Assembly (NCBI RefSeq): GCF_030272615.1
Contig: NC_081409.1
Span: forward strand, 472,310,573-472,374,572
Length of the DNA: 64,000 nucleotides
Origin: Cryptomeria japonica
Taxonomy: Eukaryota > Streptophyta > Pinopsida > Cupressales > Cupressaceae
Direction: 5' to 3'
The position numbers were made by a program, and so were the translations under genes. The notes under the pieces are model-generated. The model saw only the letters and a list, made by a program, of their open reading frames with translations. It was not told the DNA's origin and made no database searches. Below, piece by piece: positions 1-10,175 of this stretch; the first letter of the stretch is position 1, and each line of letters starts with the position of its first letter.

Positions 1-880
1 GATCTACCAATAAGAGGATGGGTCATGAACATATCGCTCCGTCGAGCTCTCCAGTCGTCCCACAGCTCTAGACCCCTATATGGTCTCCATACTACAATGA
101 TCAGATCATCAAGCTATCACATCCAATACTCTATCTTTCCCAAATGGGGCTGAGTAACATATCTAGAATATCTATAAACAATCAGCTGGTGTGGATCTCT
201 GGCATCATCCATAATAGGTCTACAAATTGGGATATGCTCCTAGGCCCAAATCTGCAAAACCAACACTCCTGCTGCCATGCTCTTCCCCTGCCTGTAGAAA
301 ATCTCATGCATCTCATGATACATATGGGATAACAAACATGATCCCCACCCTAATCTCTCAAGATGAATTAGTAGTCTCTCCAGCATCCTAGCCCAACGAC
401 ATAGAAAGCCCTACTATCCCCTATCTGGCATAACAAAACAACCAATGAATCCTACAAATACACATACTAGTAGAAACTGCTCACTGTATCTAGCCATCAT
501 ATCATCCCAATTGATAGCCCGCGCAAGGATGTCCTCATCGTGAAATATGTGTCTTAGGGCTAATATACTAGGACGCTGAGCAGAATCGTAGTCGACCTTA
601 TCCCCAACAAATGGAATCCTCAATATCCTGTAAACATACTTTGGAGTGATGGTCATCTCCCTAACTGGTAGATGGAAGGTGTTATGCTCAAAATGAAATC
701 ACTCAACAAGTGCAGTAAGCATCCCGTGATTCACACGAATGTCAGGCATCTGTAAAAGGTGAGTAAAGATGCACAAATCAATATGTGCTCTATCTATGTT
801 TGATAGCTCATGAACTAGCCTTATTGTAGGAGGATAAACACACTGAAATAGGACATGTGGCAATCGAACCCACAAGAGTC
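1..880 (-). pseudogene. Antisense plant mobile domain (PMD) gene remnant of gypsy F'
   Basis: Read on the minus strand, about 850 down to 1 gives a broken translation with the landmarks of the plant mobile domain (aminotransferase-like, MAIN/MAIL family). In order these are LTALVE*FHFEHNTFHLP, VREMTITPKYVYRILRIP, a segment like GWGSCLLSHMYHEM, LQIWA*EHIPICRP and VWRPYRGLELWDDW. The longest open part is at 656-414. Stops and at least one frameshift make it a pseudogene, and it runs off the left edge. It lies opposite in orientation to the plus-strand 3' LTR at 2526. That is the place where Tat-lineage Ty3/gypsy elements are known to carry extra antisense ORFs, and PMD is a known passenger of such elements. 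A possible intron (about 846-1341) and promoter lie upstream. Family assignment is fairly sure; molecular function is not established. Confidence 0.72.
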
Positions 881-1341
881 AAGAAACAAAGCATTAGAAA
901 GTCATTCAAATTTCGCTACAAAACAAGTTAAACATCATGCAAATCCAAAAATGCAAAATACCAAATCAAAATTTCATGTTTTGACCCTTAAAAATGCTCA
1001 CTGTTTTCTATATGACATATCATAAAGTAAGCAGAAACTCGTACGAGTTAGGGAATTCATGCAGCATGATAAAAGACTCCCATACGATAAATCACATGCA
1101 TTCATACGATAAAATGGTCTTTCAAGCAAACTCTTGTACGATACATGGGACAACGCCAGATGACAAAACATATGGCATAATTTGACAAACCATAAAAGAA
1201 CAGTTTTTTGTATGAGAGACAATATCATCTCACACGACAAAATGACAATGACCGGTTTTGAATGACATGAAAAAGAAAAAAAATTCAATCAAAATTCAAA
1301 ATTGATGAAATCCAAAGGCTTAAAATTAGTCACTTACCGTT
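846..1341 (-). other. Putative intron upstream of PMD coding, with CGTACG-type motifs
   Basis: On the minus strand a short exon ATGAGCCAACG is followed by GTAAGTG (near 1341), and a CTATTTCAG lies just before the PMD-like coding (near 847). These look like splice donor and acceptor. The joined frame is off by one base, so either the boundary is slightly different or an indel has occurred. The interval has no coding signal. It holds repeated CTCGTACGAG / CATACGATAAA / TTGTACGATACA motifs (1038-1240) that reappear in the leader of gypsy F. Confidence 0.35.
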
Positions 1342-1484
1342 GGCTCATAGTTCCACAGTTTGTTGTGATGTCTCTGGCGCTTGAATCGATGCTCTTAGAT
1401 TAGAATGACCATTTTTATTCGCATAAGGCTTTTCAAATTTCAAACTTGGAGAGGTTAAAATGAATTGAAAATGACACTTGGACC

Positions 1485-1506
1485 CCTTATATAGCCAAAA
1501 CCCTAA
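1485..1506 (-). promoter_or_regulatory. TATA box and telo-box for the antisense PMD transcript
   Basis: The minus strand reads GGCTATATAAGG at 1496-1485. The telo-box AAACCCTAA (plus strand, 1498-1506) lies directly upstream. The candidate ATG of the first exon is about 130 bases downstream. The arrangement resembles a plant core promoter internal to the element and opposite to the LTR promoter. Prediction from sequence only. Confidence 0.45.
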
Positions 1507-2512
1507 TTTTTTAACTTGCTTTGATGGACATGAAAACTATACCCTTAGCTAATTTGCCTGTCCTGATTCCATTTTCAGGATCAAAATCGAAATCCAAGAT
1601 CATTCTCCTATTCAATTTTGCACAACTTGAACCACCTAGTACTCTCCTCAATTGCTCAATTCTTTGAATCAACTTAGCGCTCGATTTCTCATAATTAATG
1701 CTACATCTTTAAATAATCCTCTAACTCATTCTTTGTGCTCAAATAATTATCATCGCCAACAATTGCCTATAATCATCATGTACTCTTTCTATCTTTTGAT
1801 TTCGCTCCTAAGGGGGCATACTCATGACTTCTCATCTCCAATATTGAGAAAATTTTGAAATCTTCATCAAAGTCGAGGAAAAAAATATTTTCAACTAAAG
1901 AAAGTCAAACAAAACCTTATCGCATCTCAGCTTTATCGCTTCATATCAAGTTGAGATCTCTTAGTTATCTGAATTGAATCAATTGCTAGGGGCATATCGG
2001 TTTCATCACTTTAAATCAAGCTGATATTGTCTTCATTTGAATCAGTCTCTTAATGTTAATTGGTTTCATCACTTCAAATCAAGCTGATTATTCGTTTATA
2101 CTCAATCAAAAGTTTAAAGAGTTTTTTTGATCACACGCTCAATCTAAGCAGGTGTTCAGTTTCATCGCATCAAATCAAGCTGGATAGTTTATCTTTTCTC
2201 ATCATATCTTGATCTATTAGGTTCAAGATCAATTTTATCTTCGGTCACTGCGTCTAGTTCAATCATGTTCTAGATCAGTAAGATCTACTTCTTGATCAAT
2301 CAAGTTCAAGTTCGGTATCTTTTCTCTTCATCAGTCCTAGTTCAATCAAGTTCGGGATCAATTTTGCGTTAACCAACTCTGTTCAACTTCATCACTTCAA
2401 ATCAAGCTAAATACCTCGCTCTTCATCTGGTTCATGATCAATCAAGTTCAGAACTAGTATCTCCTAGACATCAACTATTCTTTGATCCAACGCGCTACTC
2501 ACACATTAATTC
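1507..2512 (+). repeat. Gypsy F' 3' UTR with dispersed 26-bp repeat
   Basis: This stretch has no credible coding. It holds at least five degenerate copies of a motif close to TTTCATCACTTCAAATCAAG followed by CTGAT, near 1932, 1999, 2062, 2158 and 2387. Between them are a second set of GTTCAAGATCAATTTTATC-like phrases (2220-2460). It leads straight into the polypurine tract, so it is the 3' untranslated part of the element. Confidence 0.6.
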
Positions 2513-2525
2513 AAAGAGGGGCAAA
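2513..2525 (+). promoter_or_regulatory. Polypurine tract of gypsy F'
   Basis: AAAGAGGGGCAAA lies immediately before the LTR start TGTAATACCC. This is the expected plus-strand priming site, and it shows that the LTR to its right is a 3' LTR. Confidence 0.75.
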
Positions 2526-3358
2526 TGTAATACCCTAAAAAGGGTCATCTACACCATGGGCCCCTAATCTCAATAACATCACCAAGGTCCTAACCAAAGG
2601 CAATTAAATCAACTTTGAGCACACAATTAATTAGTTCTTCAATCATTAAATGTCACATGACAAGTAAATTATTCTATATTAAATAAATATTTATTTAATT
2701 AATTAAATCATTCCAAGTAAATTATTTTGATCAATTATCATATTTAATTTATTAAATATCCTAGCATATTTAATTAATTAATAAATTTACCATTTAATCA
2801 TAAAAAAGGGAATTAATTTATTACAAAAGAGGAATTAATTACAAAGCAAGAGTTAAATTGAACATAAAATAAAAGAATTGAGTTGAGAGAGAAATCAAAC
2901 TTGAGATATTATTTCTTCTTCTAAATTGAGATAACTTGAAATTAGAAAAACAATTAAATTGATTTATTAATCATTCTCTAAAATTGGAACTCAAAGCTTT
3001 TGAGAAAAAGAAGTTCAGTTGCATTGAAAAGACTTTTTTCTTGAATAAATCAAGAAAGTGCATGGAATTACCTATTTTTATCACAAGTGCATAGAGTTAC
3101 CTATTTTAATCACAAGTACATGGAATTAATTGAATTTGATCTCTAATGCAAACTCAAACTTATAATCTGAATGCATTTCAATCAAACTATAATTGGAATC
3201 TATCTCAAGGTTAACTAAATTTGATATCTCAATTATTTGTATTATCCTAAATTGTGTTTTTTCTTGAATTATCTCAACCGCTCGTTGCTAATTGATCTTG
3301 ACCGTTGGTCTCTCTTTTGAATTTCTATATATTCAGCCTTCATCTCTCATTCAAAACA
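2526..3358 (+). mobile_element. 3' LTR (truncated) of gypsy F'
   Basis: It starts TGTAATACCCTAAAAAGGGT and aligns by eye along its length with the LTR at 43241 (shared phrases CATGGGCCCCTAATCTC, CATCACCAAGGTCCTAACC, and near the end CCTTCATCTCTCATTCAAAA). It is AT-rich, with TTTAATTAATTAA tracts. The copy stops at 3358, where a palindromic junction joins it to gypsy K. About 400 bp of the LTR end seen in F are missing here. Confidence 0.75.
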
Positions 3359-3396
3359 ATAAATCTCCAGGGTGTTTTGAATCAGAGATGAAGGCT
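3335..3396. repeat. Palindromic junction between F' LTR and gypsy K
   Basis: Arms at 3335-3358 and 3373-3396 are 24 bp each with one mismatch (AGCCTTCATCTCT[C/G]ATTCAAAACA); the loop is 3359-3372. In F the same LTR sequence runs on without inversion (44101-44138), including a forward copy of the loop. Here the sequence therefore turns back on itself exactly where the LTR ends and gypsy K coding begins. Confidence 0.8.
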
Positions 3397-4536
3397 CTCC
3401 TCATCATCAACAGTTCTCCATCTTCTAGTTTATTAGCTGATCTAGTGAGGTTTTCTTCCACCACTGTTGTTCTTCCCGTATTATTTATCTTCTTACACTT
3501 CAAAGAACGATGTCCTTCTCCTCCACGCTTATAGAAAGTTCATCTAAACACTCTCTTGTCTTGTCTTCAGTCATCTCTTCCAAAATTCTCATTCTGGTAG
3601 CCATCTAGTTCTCTCCTCCAGTAAAACAATTCTATCATCTTTTCAGTATGAATCACCTTCTTTTCTCACTTCCTTGTCCTTGTTTTGATTTGTACAGGTT
3701 CCTCTACCTCTGGTATATCCTTTTCCTCCTTAAAATATTCCTCTAGAAAATCTTCCACCTCTGCCTCTCTACCTCTGCTCATGTCTTTTGGTCAGCTTCT
3801 CTTTTTCTTTCAAGGCATACTAGTAAGCTTCTTCGACACTTTGAAATTTGATCAAACTGAGTTCTTCTTGTATAGACATCCACAATCCATTCAAATATCT
3901 TGCACCTTGTTCAACTTCATCATCAACATGTCTGAATCTGATATTCAACTTGTAAAATGCTTTGATGTACTCCTTCTCACTAGATTCCTTCTGTCTCAAA
4001 TTTTGCAACTTTCAGAATAGGTTCACTTGATAATCAGCTGGCATAAATTTTTATTTCAACTTAGCAACCATCCGATCCCATGTTTTGATCTTCTCTTTAC
4101 CTCGTCTCTATCTATCATCCTACAAATGCTCCCACCAAAGAGATGCATGACCCTTCAACCAAGTACATGCATATTTCACCTTCCTTTCTTCCGCAGTGTT
4201 TTTAAAATCAAAATATTTCTCCATCTCCAAGATCCAATCCATCAATTCATCCGAACCCAACTTTCCATCATATTCTAGTGGGGTTAAATGAGGTTTAGTA
4301 TTTTCCCTACTCCAAACCCTCAAAAACCTCTCTTCATCTGGATCAATCACCAGTGGGTTTACTTGTTTTGACGGGGCTTCTTCTCCTTCATCTTCACTTA
4401 CATCTTCAATATGTCAGCCTCTTCTCTGAGCCATCTCAAATACTTCCAACTGGGCTGCAATTCCTCTCAACATTTCTATCACAACAGGGTCTGCATTTCC
4501 ATGTGCTCCACCATTCCTATTTCCTCTTCGTGCCAT
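3390..4536 (-). pseudogene. Gypsy K gag and start of pol (decayed)
   Basis: On the minus strand a Ty3/gypsy gag starts at the ATG at 4536 (MARRGNRNGG). It continues with an FLRVWSRE / LTPLEYDG block, the capsid core WILEMEKYFDF...CTWLKGHASLWWEHL (4279-4120) and QNLRQKESSEKEYIKAFYKL (4005-3946). A zinc knuckle follows near 3535-3490, read as FYKRGGEGHRSLKC, so two of its Cys are lost. Next comes GELLMMRRAF, typical of the region just before protease in chromovirus-like gypsy elements. Several stops (mostly TAG) break the frame. Coding ends at the junction at 3396, so protease onward is missing. The family call is firm; the lineage is not. Confidence 0.8.
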
Positions 4537-4633
4537 CTTCACGCATGTCCTCGGGAGTTGCAGGTCGGATCCTCAGTCCGCCACCCTACAACAAAATTTC
4601 TCAGGACAACATAATCTTAGGAATGAAAGTTTC

Positions 4634-4649
4634 CTCTGATACCCCTTGG
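4634..4649 (-). promoter_or_regulatory. Primer-binding site of gypsy K
   Basis: The minus strand reads CCAAGGGGTATCAGAG about 100 bases before the gag ATG. It matches most of TGGTATCAGAG, the initiator-tRNA-Met primer site. Copia A inserted 15-20 bases upstream of it, separating it from K's LTR. Confidence 0.5.
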
Positions 4650-4668
4650 CGCAGTCACCGGTTAGGAG

Positions 4669-6329
4669 TGTTGGCATGTGGCATAACTGATGCAGATCAA
4701 GTCATGTAGTTGAAGTTGGATGACTACACTGGTAAAGGATAGAAGTCTATTTATGATTAAGAGATTGAGATTCTATGAATAGATGACATGATTAGTTATT
4801 TGTGTTGTCATTACTGGCAACTGATGTTCCTAATGTTTTATTTTAGCATCTAAGTGATTTGGTTTACCGAAAGACAGGGTTTACCTGTAGTGATCTAAAG
4901 TCTGTGAATTAGGACTTTAACTGGTAAAGAAGAATTGTTTTGATTGGATTGATCGATTGGCAATGGTTGGTGATTTACGGTTTGGATGGTGAACTTGTAT
5001 CATGGAAAGATGTATGTGACTGGAACCAAAACTTGTGATGTTTACTAGAAGGCGTGTTTGAAATTTCTGATGATTTTTTGCTAAGGTTTTAGTAGGGTTT
5101 AAGGACCGGTGAATAAATCTTCAAACCGGTAATGATTTATGTTATGACGGTGATCGACAATGAGTCTACTTAAAGTTGGTAACACGACACAACCTTTGTG
5201 GAAAATTTTATAGCTTTTTTAGTGCGATTCAAGGAAGATTTTCTTGGAAACTAGTGAAATTCTTTGGAGAGTGTTTTGAGGATACAGATCATATTTTCGT
5301 GATGAGTTATGATGAATCAATGATTGATATTGCATTCTAATTTGTTGTTATGATATGAACAGTGATCTATAATTATCTTTTGTGATCTTATTATAATTTT
5401 TTGATGTAATTAGGTTTTTGGCCAACCTAGTTGAGACGGCTATTTATTTAGACACAATTGATGTTTATTGAGTTGGTGGTCTTAGAGTATGTGTTAAGTC
5501 ATCCAAGTGAAGTGTGTAATCTTCTTGAGAGTTGCAGAGTTTTGTATATAATTGGATCTGATCAAGAAAGTAGTGGAGTGCAAGAAAACAAATCATTTTC
5601 TTACTATTGTTCCCTAACAGTTGTAGCAGGTTAAATCCCTTGAGCGGGTAGGTTCTCAGACCTTACTAATTTAAATCGCCTGATAGGGAATCTCTCAAAA
5701 GAGTTAAATCCTCTCACAAGGTTGATCCTAATAGATCATCAAGCTCCTAATTGAGTTGCAAGGCAAGTTCCCTAAATAGGTGATTCCTGATAGGTCTGCT
5801 CTTAACTAGATGTATTGTAAGCTTCTAACAAGGCTAAGCTCCTAACATGGCATACTTCGAAAGACTACAAATATTTGTGGGTGCCAACTCCCACCATGGT
5901 TTTTTCCCTATTTGGGTTTCCATGTCAAAAACTTATGGTGTTCACGTGTGAAATTTTTTTCATGTGATGTTCTTGTTTATATTTCATTTCATGCATTATT
6001 TTTGAGGAACTAGTTATGATGTTTTATCAGAGGTTACCAGTACTGATAAGAAGTTGTTTGAGAAATTTTTTGATCTTATTGATAAGGTTAATGAATTGGT
6101 AATTGATCAAGTTTATATGATTATTTTTGTGGTGAAAGTATTGGTAAATGATTTGATTAATGTGTTAAGCAAATATAGTAAAGAGGTTATTAGATCTAAT
6201 TATATAAGTTGATATATTTTTAGATCTGAGATAAGCTAAAATAAGTTTGATTTTGAGTTTAAGTTGAATTGGTCTTAATACTGATTCACCCCCCCTCTAA
6301 GTATTAACTAGATCCTCGTATGATTAATA
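4669..6329 (+). mobile_element. 5' LTR of copia A
   Basis: 1661 bp. The first 119 bases differ from the 3' LTR at about 8 positions by eye. A candidate TATA (GTATATAATTGG, near 5545) lies about 1.1 kb before the gag ATG. Downstream is an array of CTCCTAACA-GG-type motifs (5630-5860), a GTGGG...CCCAC hairpin with GGTTTTTTCCC (5877-5910), and a conserved ACTGATTCACCCCCC block near the end. The terminal CA has become TA (TTAATA). Confidence 0.9.
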
Positions 6330-6331
6330 AT

Positions 6332-6343
6332 TGGTATCAGAGC
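6332..6343 (+). promoter_or_regulatory. Primer-binding site of copia A
   Basis: TGGTATCAGAGC, a perfect 12-base match to the plant initiator-tRNA-Met primer site, two bases after the LTR end. Confidence 0.9.
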
Positions 6344-6403
6344 CTTAATCCTCTATGTACAGAAAGACTAACCTCTTGAGGAAAATATTTTGAGGAATTC
6401 AAG

Positions 6404-7321
6404 ATGATGAAGAAAGAGGGTCCTAAGTTCAACAAGGATAACTACAAGATCTAGAAGGATAGGATGAAGATCTACATTAAAGGTCTTGGTGCACAATATT
6501 GGAAGAAATTTGAAACAACATATGTTTCTCCTACCACTACTCCATTGACACCAGATGAACTTAGAGAATAGGAAGATAACATGCAAGCCCTAGAAGCTAT
6601 TGTAAGTACTTTATCTGATTCAAAATATATTGATGTTCAAGGATTGGAAACTATAGGCGAGGTTTGGGAAAAGTTAGAGAGGAAAGTTTGATTCCATGAG
6701 AATTATTGAAGAGGAAAGTTTGATGACATGAGAGTTCCTGAAGGAGAGAATATTGGATAGTATGGTCAGAGAATCAAAGAAGTTTGGTGACATTAAGAGT
6801 GCTAGAGGAAAAATAGAAGATGATACAATTGTAAGTAAAATGCTCAAAACTCTTAACCTTAGTATGCTATTAGAGTATTGGCAATCCAAGAACTAAGATC
6901 TATTGCAAAGGATAAGGTAACTATTGATTCATTCTTTGGTAATCTTATATCTTTTGAATTAAATAGTTTTAACAATAGTGTGACAAAATCTACTGAATCT
7001 TCCTTTAAAGCTTCTATTACTGGTTCATTTGCTAAAAAAAGAAAATATATATATCAAAATCATGAGTGCAGGATATGTCATGGAAGTAACCGGGGAGATG
7101 AAGACAATGAAGATCAAGTGATGGAAGTTGAAGCATTGTTAGCAAAGAAATTCCCAAGAGGGACTAGTAAGTATAGAGGAAACCTACCTTTGAAGTGTTT
7201 CTCTTGTAATAAAATTGGTCATATTGCTGCTAACTACCCTAACACTGATAAGAAAGAAAAGTTTAGAAGATTCAAAGGAAAGGGAAAGAAACATTGTTAT
7301 GTAGCAGTAGATGAAGGTGTG
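6404..7321 (+). pseudogene. Copia A gag
   Basis: Translation from ATG 6404 gives MMKKEGPKFNKDNYKI*KDR, the DUF4219/UBN2 type of copia gag N-terminus. The in-frame TAG replaces the usual Trp. Frame is lost near 6700, where a roughly 33-base segment (GAGGAAAGTTTGAT...) is tandemly duplicated. An open part from 6878 carries KCFSCNKIGHIAANYPN, a CCHC knuckle whose last Cys is Tyr. The frame stops in the nested LTR just after CYVAVDEGV. Confidence 0.85.
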
Positions 7322-8874
7322 TAGACGTCTAAAAATGGTCAACGCTTGCAGAGTCGTACGTTAACATTTGCGCATTGCCTTATTTTAGGGTTTTTGCATC
7401 GCATTAACATTTCTCCTATGTCACACACTTGGTCTTTATCATTTGAGAGCATCAAGTCCTTCTTCTGCATTCTTCAGTTGTCTCGCTTTCGAATTTGGTC
7501 TTGTTGATAACAATCTTTAGTCATGATTTTGGTCAATCTTATCCTGTCACATCTATGTGCGTATTCATTTGTCATCATTTTGGACATCATCAATCCTAAT
7601 TAGGGTTTTGTCCTCTTATCAATCTTGTCATCATGCGATCGATTTGCCATCGATTCTTGTCTTTTGATCAATTTGTCATCAATCCATGTCTTCTTGTCAA
7701 ATTTGTCATTTTGTGATCGATTTGTCATCGATCGTCGTCTTTCTCAATTTGGATCAATTAGTCATTTTCCCTCATCAATTGGCGCATTTATCAATCAAAT
7801 CATTTATCAACATTGGTCTTTTATCAAGATAGAATCATGATCAAATCGAATCGATATCAATTATCCTTTGTCAGGACCTAATTGTCATCCTTGCATTTCT
7901 AATTCATCTTTTAGGGTTTCATGATTTTATTCATTTAACCCTGTTTGTCATTTCTCCCTCTAGGTTAAATAATTTATTTATTTATCCTAGGTCTTCGTGT
8001 CACAATTAAATGTTTAATTTAATTGGCTAACTAATTATTCCTCTTTTTTTGAATTAATTAATAAATGACAAATTATTAATTGATTTACCGAATTTCTCCT
8101 AATTTCCTAATTTTTCATCAATTTCTAAATTCCCTCTTTGTGAATTAATTAATAAATGAAAAATTATTAATTAATTCACTAAATTCCTAATTTCCTCATT
8201 TTCTAATTTCCTAATTCCTATTTTCCATTTTTCTAATTTTCCTAATTTCTAATTCAATTTCCTCCTATTTACCTAATTTTCATCAATTTCCTAATTTCCA
8301 AGTCATTATTTCCAACTTAATTTTCTAATTTCTCCTAAATTCCTAAATGTCTATTTCTATTTCAAAATCTTGTCATAAATCCTTGCATAGCAATTTGTCA
8401 TAAATTGTCATAAATCGTCATAAATCCTTGCATAGCAATTTGTCATACACATGTCATAATTTTGCTATTCTTGATTTGAATTTCCATTCAAATCATTTTC
8501 ATGCTAATCTAATCTTTTCTCCAATTTGTCTATAAATTGGATGAATTTCTTCAATCAAGACTACTACCTAGTCGAATCAATCACGCTTCTAGTATTCTTG
8601 CGCTACAATCTTGTCTACTTGCTTTCACATCATCCTTATGCACTAGTAGGTGAGAGCCACAAACAAAGCTATTTGAAGGAGAAAGAAGGACAATGGAGCC
8701 ACATGAAGGAGACATTCAAGTCTGCATTTGGTTTGCTAGTTTTCAATCTTGAATTGATGTCTTGTTTTCATGTCTTTATTGAGTGTTTTTAGGATTGATC
8801 ATTGCATTTGAGCTTTCGTGATTGAGCTAGATTAATATTGATTTGCTTTGATGATTTCCGATTTCCTAGCTACA
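7322..8874 (+). mobile_element. Solo LTR of the gypsy G family inside copia A
   Basis: It starts TAGACGTCTAAAAATGGTC and ends ...CCTAGCTACA. The 5-bp duplication GTGTG lies on both sides (7317-7321, 8875-8879). Removing the insert plus one copy restores the reading frame (V-D-E-G-V-I-D-E), as in copies B and C. It resembles the G LTR at 49166: TAGACACC... start, TCTATAAATTG promoter-like site (8528), GAGAGCCAC, and a similar 3' end. Internally it has repeated ATCGATTTGTCATCGAT (7620-7770) and CATAAATCCTTGCATAGCA (8372-8440) motifs. No internal retroelement coding or second LTR is present, so it is a solo LTR. Confidence 0.82.
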
Positions 8875-10175
8875 GTGTGATTGATGAGGAGTCAGAAAAA
8901 GAAGATGATAATGAAGAAATTGTGTTTGTAGTTGTGAAGGAGGAATTGTCTAATAAAAAGGCACTAGTATCTCATATGGAGAATAGTGATGAGTGGATTA
9001 TAGACAATGACTGCTCTCACAACATGACCAGAGACAAAAGTAAGTTCATAACCCTTAATGAATTTGATGAAGGTTTTGTTAGATTTGGAAACAAATCTCC
9101 TTGCATGGTGAAAGGTAAAGGTTCTATCTCTCTAAATGAAAAGAGTAATGTTGATGATGTATTTTGGGTTGATGGTCTTAAGAATAATAATTTAAGTGTT
9201 GGTCAGCTCAATGATAAATGTTATTTTCTTGAATTTAAGAGTGGAGTCTGTAGAATTCTTGGAAGTAATGGTGAGCTGATTGCTACCAGGAAGCAAACTA
9301 TAGGTAACTTTTTCCGTTTGAACAGTAATGCTAATAATTGTTCGATTAAAAGAATGGATGATAGTTGGTTATGGAATAAAAGATGTTGTCATGTTAATTT
9401 TAATAATCTGATTAAGATAAGCAAGTCAAGTGTTGTAAGAGAATTACCCCAACTTGTCAAACCAGATAGTGTGATATGCAAAGATTGTCAAATCGTTAAG
9501 ATGACCTCTATTTCTTTCAAGAGCAAGAATGGTATTTCTAAGAATGTTTTAGATTTGGTACATACTAATATATGTGGCCCTATGAGAACAAAGAGTTATT
9601 ATGGTGATGGGTATTTTATGATATTCACCAATGACTATTCTAAAATGATGTGGGTAACATTTATAGGAGAAAAATCAGAAGCATTTAATAAATTTAAATC
9701 ATTTAAATATCTGGTTGAGAATGAAATAGGTAATAACTTGAAGTGTTTAAGATCAGACCGAGGTGGTGAATTCACATCTGATGAATTTGTTAAGTATTGT
9801 GATCAACAGGGTATAAAGAGACACATATCACCTCCGAGGACACCACAACATAATGGCATTGCAGAAAGAATGAACAGAACAATAGTTGAAGTTGCAAGAA
9901 CTATGCTATTACAGAGTAATGTATCCAAAATGTTTTGGAGAGAAGCAGATAGTACTGTTGTATACACTCTTAACCGAGTACTGGTAAAAAGAGGTAATAA
10001 TAAGACACCCTATGAGCTATGGTATGGAAAAACTCCTTGTGTTAGTTATTTTAAAATCTTTGGAAATCAATGTTTTATCAAGAGAGATAACTACACTAAG
10101 AAGTTTGATGCAAAATCTGATGAGGGAATTTTTCTTGGTTACTCTTCTAAGAGTGAAGCATATAAAAGTTGTTGA
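8875..10175 (+). pseudogene. Copia A protease and integrase
   Basis: The longest open frame of A, about 430 codons, fused upstream to 12 codons of the nested LTR. The protease site reads WIIDNDCSHNMTRD where the family has D-S-G-C-S-H-H-M, so the catalytic DSG is lost. The integrase has the zinc-binding region (LWNKRCCHVNF ... CKDCQIVKM) and the catalytic triad in DLVHTNICGPM / LRSDRGGEF / GIAERMNRTIVEV. The C-terminal GIFLGYSSKSEAYK then runs into a frameshift with an apparent deletion at about 10172. Integrase-like but not likely active without protease. Confidence 0.88.

Noticed and set aside
414-656. Independent host MAIL-type gene
   Set aside because: PMD similarity is real, but stops, frameshifts and position between retroelement parts make a retroelement cargo more likely.
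4353-4709. 118-codon plus-strand frame
   Set aside because: It is antisense to the gag of gypsy K, which explains the sequence better.
6332-6343. tRNA-Met gene fragments at TGGTATCAGAGC sites
   Set aside because: Only the 12 primer-complementary bases are present, always at an LTR end. No tRNA fold follows.
8526-8792. 88-codon frame in the solo LTR
   Set aside because: It lies wholly in the LTR downstream of its promoter-like site, has no domain, and is not shared with the G LTR.
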